The position numbers and the translations under genes were made by a program. Source: DT-110 sp030148525 (GTDB lineage: Bacteria > Bacteroidota > Bacteroidia > Chitinophagales > Saprospiraceae). Taken from it: a stretch of DNA of 64,000 bases. Below the pieces are notes generated by a model. The model was not told the origin of the DNA, made no database searches, and saw nothing but the letters and a program-made list of their open reading frames with translations. Within the stretch, counting starts at the first letter, position 1. Each line of letters begins with the position of its first letter. Where the stretch lies: NCBI GenBank assembly GCA_965227445.1, contig OZ245751.1:3224001-3288000 (forward strand). Reading direction: 5' to 3'. Below are positions 25,254-32,863 of the stretch, piece after piece.

Positions 25254-26411
25254 ATGATAATGTCTGCAGCTTCGATTCTCGAAAAATTAGTGTCCTTCCC
25301 GGTGCTGGGAGGACAATCCAATCTGGCTATCATAGAATACATTCAATCGCTGCTCGACCAGTATGGTGTTACTTACCATCTCGTCCCTGATGAAACGGGC
25401 CAAAAAGCCTCTCTTCATTGCCGCATCGGTCCTCCGGTCGATGGTGGCGTTATTCTTTCGGGCCATACCGATGTAGTCCCTACCGAAGGTCAGGAGTGGA
25501 CTACCGATCCCTTTCGGCTGACCGATGGTGGCGATGGCAAACTCTATGGCCGGGGCTCCTGCGACATGAAAGGATTCATAGCTTGTTGCCTGGCGGCCCT
25601 GCCCGATCTGGTGGCAGCCGATCTGAAACGCCCCGTTTATTTTGCTTTTTCCTACGACGAAGAAATTGGTTGCCTGGCCGGTCCCGCTCTGGCCGCTGCT
25701 ATCCGTGACGACTACGAGGAATCCCCGGCATATGCCATCATCGGAGAGCCCTCCCGTATGCAACCTATTACCGGGCAAAAGGGAATTTGTGTATTCGATA
25801 CTACTGTACACGGTTCAGCTGGTCACAGTAGCCGTATTCGCACGGAAGTGAGCGCCATACACGAGGCCGCCCGATTGATAGGCTGGTTGGAACAGAAAAT
25901 GCAGTCACTACTGGATGCCGGGCACCGCGATGATCGCTTCGAACCTAATCATACCAGCCTGCACTGTGGCATCTTTCAGGGCGGTATTGCGCCCAATGTA
26001 ATTGCCGACCGCTGCACCTTCACCTGGGATGTACGCGCTATTCCCGGTGATGATACCGAAAAAATATACCAGGAGTTCTTGTCGTATTGCCAGGAACGGG
26101 AAAAGGCACTAAAAAAGCGTTTCCCCGGAACGCGCATCGTCACCCGCAAACACCACCCCATCGTGCCCACACTGGATACCCCTGACGAACTGGCCGTGGT
26201 TAATTTCATTAAAGAAATCGCTCAGCGCAACGATCTGGGGGCCGTATCCTACGCCGCTGAAGCCGGACAGTTTGCCGAGGCCGGTTTCCAATCCGTCATT
26301 TGCGGTCCCGGCGATATCGCCCAGGCTCACCGCGCTAACGAGTTCATCGAGGTGGATCAACTGAAGCAAGGTGTGGCCTTTCAAAAACGGCTCATCCAAC
26401 ACCTTTGCTAA
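25254..26411 (+). CDS. argE: ArgE-type acetylornithine deacetylase (M20 family)
   Basis: 385 residues from the ATG at 25254 (or 383 from 25260). The M20/ArgE dinuclear zinc site is visible: SGHTDVVP (His and Asp), LYGRGSCDMKGFIA (bridging Asp), AFSYDEEIGCLAG (catalytic Glu) and the late His in DIAQAHRANEFIEVDQL. VHGSAGHSSRI is in the dimerisation-domain lid. ArgE removes the acetyl group from N-acetylornithine in arginine synthesis; related enzymes deacylate other N-acyl amino acids. Because the gene follows a carrier and not arg genes, catabolic use of an imported N-acyl amino acid is at least as likely. The converging TonB receptor lies beyond a heptad-repeat block. Confidence 0.85.
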   Translation: MIMSAASILEKLVSFPVLGGQSNLAIIEYIQSLLDQYGVTYHLVPDETGQKASLHCRIGPPVDGGVILSGHTDVVPTEGQEWTTDPFRLTDGGDGKLYGRGSCDMKGFIACCLAALPDLVAADLKRPVYFAFSYDEEIGCLAGPALAAAIRDDYEESPAYAIIGEPSRMQPITGQKGICVFDTTVHGSAGHSSRIRTEVSAIHEAARLIGWLEQKMQSLLDAGHRDDRFEPNHTSLHCGIFQGGIAPNVIADRCTFTWDVRAIPGDDTEKIYQEFLSYCQEREKALKKRFPGTRIVTRKHHPIVPTLDTPDELAVVNFIKEIAQRNDLGAVSYAAEAGQFAEAGFQSVICGPGDIAQAHRANEFIEVDQLKQGVAFQKRLIQHLC

Positions 26412-26528
26412 TAGGTGCGTCGAGCGTGGTGCGTGAATCACAATCAATAAAGTGGTAGAAAACATGGGTATTGTCTCACATATCACCACCGCTGAAGCTG
26501 TGGCCTGATCCACTTGGGTAACCCCACC

Positions 26529-26580
26529 GTGGACCGTGAACCGTGAACCGTGGCCCGTGTCCCGTGTCCCGTGAACCGTC
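26529..26580. repeat. Degenerate 7-bp tandem repeat before the TonB receptor stop
   Basis: Seven heptads GTGGACC / GTGAACC / GTGGCCC / GTGTCCC run from 26529 to 26577, right up to the TAG stop (26580-26582) of the leftward TonB receptor gene, at a convergent junction with the deacetylase gene. Confidence 0.75.
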
Positions 26581-29000
26581 TAAAAAGCCACATTCGCCGC
26601 CAGGATAAAATTCCTGCCCGGTCCCGATAGTCCGGAACTATACGGGCGGTACCGCTGATCAGTTATATTCTCTAATCCGCCACTGAGGGAAAAAGACTCG
26701 CTTACCTGGTATTGTGCCTTTACATTAAGGGTATACCAGGCGGGAGCATAATTACGCCCCTGGTCATCCTTGGCGTATATCTCGTCCTTACTGCGCTCCT
26801 CCATCGAAAGATCCTCGAACGACCGCTCTCCCTGGAATTGCACGTAGGTCTGAAGGAGCAGTGGCCCCGCCTCATACATCAAGCGGCTTACGCCAAAAAA
26901 CGGAGCAGCGTGACGCGAGGGACTCACCGAACCATCATCCAGCTCTTCTTCGCCGTGTTGCATATTCAAATTAGACCGGAATGCGAATCCGCGTGGCAGA
27001 TCGATATTCAGTCCGAATTGCAATCCGTAGACTTTGGCTTTGGCAGCATTTTGAATGGCCTGGACCTGGCTCACTATTCCGTCGTACAGGATGCTATCCT
27101 GTCCGTTAATGGTAAAATTCCGACGGGCCATGGCGTTTTGCAAAGAGGTATAATAGGCAGTAATATCCAGGTTGACACTACGTCCGATGGTGGTTGCCAC
27201 GCCCAAATCCAGGTTGTATGCCTGTTCGGCTTCCAGATCGGTATTCGGCACGACCACGGCCCCCGGTTCTGAGTCAAAGATCTTACCCACATCATCTACG
27301 TTTGGTGCCCGAAAGGCCGTACCCGCGTTCACTCGGATAACCCACTTACCCGAGGGACGAAAAACGGTTCCCAGACTACCGGTCAGGGCATTGTTGGCCA
27401 GGCTAGCCTCCTCAAAGGGAAGGGGAAAAAACTCCTGATTATCGCGAAAATCAGCGTCCAGTGAAAAGCGGTTATACCGGACTCCAGCCTGGACCGTCCA
27501 TTGTTTGGACCAACGGAATTCATTATTCACGTAGGCAGCCAACGAGCGCCAGGTAGCATCGGGATAGCGGGAGGATGTACCCGCTACGATACCCTGAACG
27601 ATATCTTCCGACATACCACTCGACTGGACATCATTTTGTACGTACTCCAAACCGTAGAACAGCAAATTGCGCTCTCCCGTGTTTTTGATAAAATCCAGGT
27701 TCAGGGAATAAGCGTTTACCTCCTCTGTTCGAGTGCGGCGTTCGGGTTGGTTAAAATCCCGATCGATCCGGCTCTCTTCGAATGCCTGGTGCGCCAGGCT
27801 AAGCTGGACATCATCATAGAAGGGGGAATTACCGCGGTACTCAATCTTCAGGTGGTTCATCATCCACATTTGGGGCCCGTATTTCCATTCTGCGTAGCGT
27901 GGATTGCCATTACGGGTGCGATTGTGGCGGTCGTAGCGCCCGTAGGGTGTTGTTTCGGAAAAGTGGAAACCGTACTCCAGGTTCCATTCGTCATTGGGTC
28001 GGAAACGCACCTTTTGGAGAATATTGACCTGATCGTAGGCCGAAGGTATTTGCAGGAGTGGATCTTCCTGAGTGGCTATCACGTCCACGCCACTAAGCCG
28101 GCGCACATGAATGGGTTTCACGTAGTCGTCGGGGCCGTGTTGCCCCTGGCGCAGATGGCCGTATTGCCAGGAACTCAGACTGGTACTAAACGCCCATTTT
28201 TCCCAACCTACGTTCACATCCAGATGACCGGTTTGCTCGCGATTGGCGGAGGCGTAGCGTCCGGTAGCAGAGCCCGTAACCAATGGCGTATCCGATCCCG
28301 ATACCTTGGGCTGTATGGTCTGAAAACTCATTACCCCGCCAATGGCATCACTACCATAGATTACCGAACCGGGACCGAACAACACTTCGGTCTGCTCTAT
28401 GGCAAAGGGATCCAGGTTGATCACATTCTGGATATTACCTCCCCGGAAGATAGCCGTATTCATGCGTACCCCGTCAATAGTATATAAAAGCCTGTTAGTG
28501 GCAAATCCCCGGATCATGGGGCTGCCACCACCCTGTTGGCTTTTTTGAATGAATACCTCCCCGGTAAGGCCCAGCAGGTCGGCAGCTGTTTGTGGATTTT
28601 GTAACTGGACGGTCTCCGGATCAACCGACCGGATGCGGGCAGCAACCCGATTCCGGTCCTGTTCCCAACGAGTCGCCGACACCACTACCTGATCTAATTC
28701 GATATTCGTGCTGATCATCTTTACCTGAAAGTCATAGGCCCGCAGTTCATCGAGGGTCAGACTAAGTGTCTCATAACCGATACGTCGAAATTCAAGACTA
28801 ACATCAGGTTGTACATTGGGCATATCAACCGCCCCTTCTTCATCTGATACACCTGACCAGCTTTGATCGGTCGTTTGGATGGTGACAAAAGAAAGTGGCT
28901 CCCGGGTATCCGCATCAATAATTTGTATTCGTTGCCCCGATGCGATGAACCACCCGCTCATCAGTATCAGGGATAATAGTAAGCGTAGCATATGTATCAT
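26580..29000 (-). CDS. TonB-dependent receptor (heme/hemoglobin-receptor-like)
   Basis: About 806 residues. Signal peptide MLRLLLSLILMSGWFIASGQ, then a carboxypeptidase-regulatory beta domain (IQIIDADTREPLSFVTIQ ... FRRIGYETLSL). The plug domain includes LQNPQTAADLLGLTGEVFIQKSQQGGGSPMIRGF and VLFGPGSVIYGSDAIGGVMSF, followed by a long 22-stranded barrel ending GPGRNFILAANVAF with a terminal Phe. The plug wording (QQGGGSPMIRGFATNRLLYTIDGVRMN) resembles hemoglobin/heme receptors, but the ligand is not proven. Starts at 29000 or 28991 are both possible; 29033 is less likely. It is downstream of, and probably cotranscribed with, the small secreted protein at 29166. Confidence 0.92.
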   Translation of the reverse strand: MIHMLRLLLSLILMSGWFIASGQRIQIIDADTREPLSFVTIQTTDQSWSGVSDEEGAVDMPNVQPDVSLEFRRIGYETLSLTLDELRAYDFQVKMISTNIELDQVVVSATRWEQDRNRVAARIRSVDPETVQLQNPQTAADLLGLTGEVFIQKSQQGGGSPMIRGFATNRLLYTIDGVRMNTAIFRGGNIQNVINLDPFAIEQTEVLFGPGSVIYGSDAIGGVMSFQTIQPKVSGSDTPLVTGSATGRYASANREQTGHLDVNVGWEKWAFSTSLSSWQYGHLRQGQHGPDDYVKPIHVRRLSGVDVIATQEDPLLQIPSAYDQVNILQKVRFRPNDEWNLEYGFHFSETTPYGRYDRHNRTRNGNPRYAEWKYGPQMWMMNHLKIEYRGNSPFYDDVQLSLAHQAFEESRIDRDFNQPERRTRTEEVNAYSLNLDFIKNTGERNLLFYGLEYVQNDVQSSGMSEDIVQGIVAGTSSRYPDATWRSLAAYVNNEFRWSKQWTVQAGVRYNRFSLDADFRDNQEFFPLPFEEASLANNALTGSLGTVFRPSGKWVIRVNAGTAFRAPNVDDVGKIFDSEPGAVVVPNTDLEAEQAYNLDLGVATTIGRSVNLDITAYYTSLQNAMARRNFTINGQDSILYDGIVSQVQAIQNAAKAKVYGLQFGLNIDLPRGFAFRSNLNMQHGEEELDDGSVSPSRHAAPFFGVSRLMYEAGPLLLQTYVQFQGERSFEDLSMEERSKDEIYAKDDQGRNYAPAWYTLNVKAQYQVSESFSLSGGLENITDQRYRPYSSGLSGPGRNFILAANVAF

Positions 29001-29165
29001 TTTATCAAATGCGTATACAGATACATACACCATTCCCCGTTAACGGAAAAGGCGAATGAACTAACGACATTTGATTCATTCATTAAATGGACTGATCCAA
29101 CCTTATTGATAAATGCGAGGTCGGGATACAATTGGGTTCGCTTCCCCGTTTCCCGGCCAGTGCTG

Positions 29166-29711
29166 TTACAGAGAGGAGTAGGTAGGAGGGCGCCAACAGT
29201 GGGGCTCATGCCCCAGTGGTAATTGATTCTGAACAAATAAAAGAGCTTCATCCCTGTCCTTATTGGGGAAAAGCACCCTTATGCCACCTTCAGGGACCAA
29301 CCAAACCTGAACGTATTGCATGAGCCAGGCCAATGGCAGGGACGAGTCGGCAGGAGAATCATGGCCGGGCCCGGCCTCCGCTCGATTTAGGTCTGTTTCG
29401 GCGGCATCCCAGTAACACCACAAATGAAGCGTATCCCCCCGAAGTTCACGGCGAGCAACGTCAAACATTTGCCCCTGAAATTCAAATTCCCGGGAATGCT
29501 CCCAGCGAAACAGGCGAGTACTATCGTGACGGTGAACTGAAAAATGGAAGAGTTGATCGTCGCTCAGACCAATCATGGCCTCCTGCGCTTTGCGCTCCAG
29601 TTGAACTTCGCGAACGGAATACCCCATGCGGGCACCCCAATACGGGAGACCCCACAGCAGTAACAACCACAAACCTGCAACAGGTGTGATACGCGCAGTT
29701 CGTTTGTTCAT
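29166..29711 (-). CDS. Hypothetical membrane-anchored or secreted protein
   Basis: A 181-residue protein with one N-terminal hydrophobic segment (VAGLWLLLLWGLPYWGARMG) after a basic start, so it is anchored in or exported across the inner membrane. The rest is soluble, with few cysteines. The C-terminal tail (PLGHEPHCWRPPTYSSL) has His, Cys and His-like spacing that could bind metal or heme, but this is only suggestive. No family recognised. It lies directly upstream of the TonB receptor on the same strand, as small accessory proteins of heme or metal uptake often do. Confidence 0.6.
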   Translation of the reverse strand: MNKRTARITPVAGLWLLLLWGLPYWGARMGYSVREVQLERKAQEAMIGLSDDQLFHFSVHRHDSTRLFRWEHSREFEFQGQMFDVARRELRGDTLHLWCYWDAAETDLNRAEAGPGHDSPADSSLPLAWLMQYVQVWLVPEGGIRVLFPNKDRDEALLFVQNQLPLGHEPHCWRPPTYSSL

Positions 29712-29790
29712 AACTATTTACGTGTCGACGTTAAGTCAGAAAAGCAATATAGGGAAAATAGGGCATTCGTAGCAAGAGGCACTACAGGAC

Positions 29791-29828
29791 AAAAAAAGAG
29801 TGTTCAGAAACCATTAGTCTCTGAACAC
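29791..29828 (-). terminator. Intrinsic terminator, leftward, with no gene upstream
   Basis: On the minus strand GTGTTCAGA pairs with TCTGAACAC across an 11-nt loop (29828-29800) and is followed by TCTTTTTTT. Nothing recognisable is encoded upstream on that strand for 900 bp, so it would end an unannotated leftward transcript from the 29.83-30.7 kb region. Confidence 0.65.
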
Positions 29829-30717
29829 CTTGACAAAATCTGTACTTAAATTCCCCCTAGTACATAGTTGTTATTTCTTCATTTGAATCTTAATAAAAAA
29901 TAACATTTGCTGGTTAGATTCGCTGATTTTAGAACGCTGTATGGTTAGAAACGCATTATTAGTTAGAATCACTGATAATCAGAACGCTGCTATTTTAAGG
30001 CCGTGTACTAGTTTAGTTTGGGTTATTTGTTTGTAGTACAGGCCGGGCTTTAGGCTAAAACGTGTACTTTTTGTGTTTTCTATATGGTGCGTATTTTACG
30101 CCCGATCTCTTTCTGCAACCAAATGCTTCCGGACAATGCTGAATCGATCGGCAGAACGCTCCACAAAAAGATTCAGGTGAGTCAAGATCAAAAGCCTTTT
30201 AGTTTTGTACTTGACGAGGCCAGATCGCTGCATACTAAATAGTCTGTTTGAAAGCATGCTCCGGTTGATGCTGGTTAGGACACTGTCCGGAGTCAGAAAA
30301 GAAAAGGTTAGTACGCATGTTTACTGTTTAATCGCTGTAGAACGGTGTAGCGTCAACGGGGTAATATTGATTACATTTCGTATTTCCCCTTTGTTCAATT
30401 CAAATATGGTGTATTTCTTAGGCTAAGGCAATGATTCTTCGATAATCGGTACGAATTCTATTGTTTCTGGTGGAATCTATCCTGTTTTCTGGATTTTCGC
30501 CTTAAACTTCACTCAAAAGTCTTCGTAGCAATACAACTTATTGACGATTAAACATATAAACAAATAAAAATTGTATTAAACTGTTTATTCTATCTTCGTT
30601 TGCCCGCTAATATAATGCTTTACGATCGTAGATAAAGTGAACCTCCTAAAATAATTCAGGAAAGCAAAAACCAAGGTATCAAAGTGTACCTTTACCGATA
30701 CAAATAAACACACGACG
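29829..30717. other. AT-richer gene-free region with direct repeats
   Basis: About 890 bp with visibly lower GC than its surroundings and no credible reading frame on either strand. Two imperfect direct repeats of about 28 bp (GGTTAGATTCGCTGAT... at 29912 and AGTTAGAATCACTGAT... at 29960) share the ending AGAACGCTG. The GC drop and lack of coding suggest an eroded insertion or gene remnant. A structured leftward RNA ending at the terminator at 29791 is an alternative. Confidence 0.4.
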
Positions 30718-31146
30718 ATGATCTGGAAACACAATCCTGCCCTGGGGGGCCTCAATAATATGGGCACTAACAACCTGGGAAGCCACCTGGGCATGGAATT
30801 CACCGAATTTGGCGACGACTACCTCATCGCGCGGATGCCGGTTGACGAACGCACCCGCCAGCCCTTCGGCCTGCTTCACGGAGGAGCCAGTGCAGCGCTG
30901 GCCGAAACACTGGGCAGCGTGGCCAGTTTTTTGTGCATTGAAGATTCCAATGAGCAAATGGCCGTTGGCGTTGAGATCAATTGCAATCACTTGCGCTCCG
31001 CGCGAAAGGGTTTTGTATACGGCAGGGTCAGCCCCTTTCGGGTGGGGCGGACCATGCACGTCTGGAATATTGAAATTACCGATGAGCGCCAGCGGTTGGT
31101 TTGCGTGAGTCGCCTGACAATTGCCATTATTAAGCGCCGCGGGTAG
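30718..31146 (+). CDS. PaaI/MenI-like hotdog-fold thioesterase
   Basis: A 142-residue cytosolic acyl-CoA thioesterase of the hotdog superfamily. RQPFGLLHGGASAALAETLGSVAS is the core helix with the catalytic acidic residue (Glu of AETLGS), and AVGVEINCNHLRSARKGFVYGRVSPFRVGRTMHVWNIEI is the following sheet. The pattern matches YbdB/EntH and MenI (1,4-dihydroxy-2-naphthoyl-CoA hydrolase of menaquinone synthesis). Either that or general thioester clearing is possible. The gene stands alone between the AT-rich gap and the insertion sequence. A mini-hairpin word (31156-31165) follows the stop at once. Confidence 0.88.
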   Translation: MIWKHNPALGGLNNMGTNNLGSHLGMEFTEFGDDYLIARMPVDERTRQPFGLLHGGASAALAETLGSVASFLCIEDSNEQMAVGVEINCNHLRSARKGFVYGRVSPFRVGRTMHVWNIEITDERQRLVCVSRLTIAIIKRRG

Positions 31147-31402
31147 TTCGCTTTTGCCGAAAGGCCAGGGCTACTACAGTCAGGTTGTTGCACAATTGGA
31201 GGTGCGAAGGGAATGGCTGTTTCCTGTTCCTGAAAAAAGCCCGTTAATTTTTTTGAGCATTTGAAAAATTAATCTTGAACTCCTTACTTTCGGAGCTTGC
31301 TCCAGAAAACCATTAGAAGCCACTGCTGTCAAAACAAGGCACTTTGTATACTGCTTGACCAAAGTTAGCGAAGCGAAGCCTAACCTGATTTATTCGTTGA
31401 TT

Positions 31403-31407
31403 GTATA
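31403..31407. repeat. 5-bp target-site duplication, left
   Basis: GTATA immediately left of the insertion sequence; an identical GTATA lies at 32747-32751 immediately right of it. The intact duplication suggests a fairly recent, simple insertion into intergenic DNA. Confidence 0.8.
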
Positions 31408-32746
31408 CAATGGTTCGGTAGCAAATTAGGCCGCTATTTTACCCAAGCGCCTTATTCTCCGTTTTACTTTTCTAATTTTATCGGAATTAGGGTCAATTTC
31501 TAAGTTTGAAATAAATATTTCAAGCATATATTCGTTGAGCAATTCCGTTTTCACATCGGCCATAGAAAATGAGGTTCGTTCATCTTTTGGCTTGTCCAGA
31601 TGAAAGACAGCTTTTGCGATATTTACTGCCGTCAAAGAAGCATTATGATGAAAATGGAGCTTGCCTTGGGTCCTTGCCTGGCAGTGATTCAACCCAGTAA
31701 ACTGCTTTGCATCTCTGAATATGAACTCAATTTGGAACCTGGCCTTATAGAAAAGATAAATCTGCAACCCACCCTGTTTTAGATCCGTGCTGAATAAGAA
31801 CTGGACCCTTCCATTTGGTTCGCCATCGGTTAAAAACTCAATATAGCACAGCTTTATTTTGCGTTTTAGTTGGACATGATAGACCAGTCCTTCATACAGT
31901 ACAACTTGATCATCTTGATGAACTTTTTTGATCCTCCTTTTATCAACTTTTCGGGTATCGATTTTTCCATCGTAGAGTTTGGGTCGCCCCGGCTTACCAG
32001 TCGGCTTGGCGTGGTTAAGGTATCTCAGGTTTGCATCATTTCGAAGCTTGCTGATCAGGTGCAAAGGCGTTTTATTGAGGATAGCATCTACAAACTTCTG
32101 CTTAGCAAAAAATCCATCAACGCACAAATAGTCTGCCATTTGCCCTAGTTCATGGGCTCTGGAAGTAACCATATCCGCATAGTGGTCGATACGGGTCCAG
32201 TCTTTAGCCTCCAAAGTCTTCTTATTGGGTGTCTGGACACTGAGTAGGTGGAAGCCCGTATTGTTTGCTATGTCGATAAGAGCTAATCCAGTAATTTCGA
32301 GGCCTCGCAAACTCTTGCGGGCACAACCGCTGTAGAAGTAGTCGATGTTCGGGGTAGATTTTCCACTCTTGGGGATATAACTCGGATCGAGAGCCAGCAC
32401 AGTATGGCCACTAAGATGATTTTGGGAAAGTGCAATGTTAAATGCCATGAAATCAAAGTCCTTCTCGTAATTATCTCGGTAGGACCGTTCATTATAAACG
32501 CCATACCTGGATAGCCCTAAAAAATTATGACGGCCACGCATGATTAGAATGAGCAGGAAAATATGCTCCATAAATCGACGGCGGCAAACGTTGAGACCTT
32601 CTAATTGATTCAGTATATTTGCAATGAGCTTCCGGCTCTTTTCCATGGGGGGTTGGCTTTTGAGTTGTGGAAAACACAAAATCAACTTTCTCATGGAATT
32701 TTTAAAATCACCTCGCCATCTTCCTCATTTTACTACCGAACCATTG
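31408..32746. mobile_element. IS4-type insertion sequence, complete, 1339 bp
   Basis: Terminal inverted repeats: CAATGGTTCGGTAG at 31408-31421 and its exact complement at 32733-32746 (14 bp perfect, a few further matches inward), enclosing one transposase gene. It is flanked by GTATA target duplications. It is the only full insertion sequence in the window; its ends do not match the palindromic elements, so it is not their obvious mobiliser. Confidence 0.9.
31426..32694 (-). CDS. IS4-family transposase (DDE domain)
   Basis: 422 residues, filling the insertion sequence. The three catalytic acids are visible: Asp in TVLALDPSYIPKSGK, Asp in YLCVDGFFAKQKF, and Glu in FYKARFQIEFIFRDAKQFTGL. The last fits the IS4 Y-(2)-R-(3)-E-(6)-K signature. 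The N-terminal part is helical DNA-binding-like (LEGLNVCRRRFMEHIFLLILIM), and the C-terminus is very basic (KVKRRIRRLG). The frame is intact with no frameshift, so the element may be active. The stop is 18 bp inside the left end, and the ATG is 52 bp inside the right end. Confidence 0.92.
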   Translation of the reverse strand: MRKLILCFPQLKSQPPMEKSRKLIANILNQLEGLNVCRRRFMEHIFLLILIMRGRHNFLGLSRYGVYNERSYRDNYEKDFDFMAFNIALSQNHLSGHTVLALDPSYIPKSGKSTPNIDYFYSGCARKSLRGLEITGLALIDIANNTGFHLLSVQTPNKKTLEAKDWTRIDHYADMVTSRAHELGQMADYLCVDGFFAKQKFVDAILNKTPLHLISKLRNDANLRYLNHAKPTGKPGRPKLYDGKIDTRKVDKRRIKKVHQDDQVVLYEGLVYHVQLKRKIKLCYIEFLTDGEPNGRVQFLFSTDLKQGGLQIYLFYKARFQIEFIFRDAKQFTGLNHCQARTQGKLHFHHNASLTAVNIAKAVFHLDKPKDERTSFSMADVKTELLNEYMLEIFISNLEIDPNSDKIRKVKRRIRRLGKIAA

Positions 32747-32751
32747 GTATA
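32747..32751. repeat. 5-bp target-site duplication, right
   Basis: GTATA directly after the right end of the IS4-type element, matching 31403-31407. Confidence 0.8.
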
Positions 32752-32863
32752 GAGACTTTAAGGTTATTCCGTCTCGTTTAATAACCACCATCAACCGACT
32801 ATTATTTTTTTGGCGAAAGCCAGCAATACCTACTCCCCCTCCAATTAAATTAAATTGCACAGA

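Noticed and set aside
31408..32746. IS4-type element as the mobiliser of the palindromic elements
   Set aside because: Its CAATGGTTCGGTAG ends and GTATA duplication share nothing with the GAGCGCTGATCC or TAGTGCCGCGG ends.
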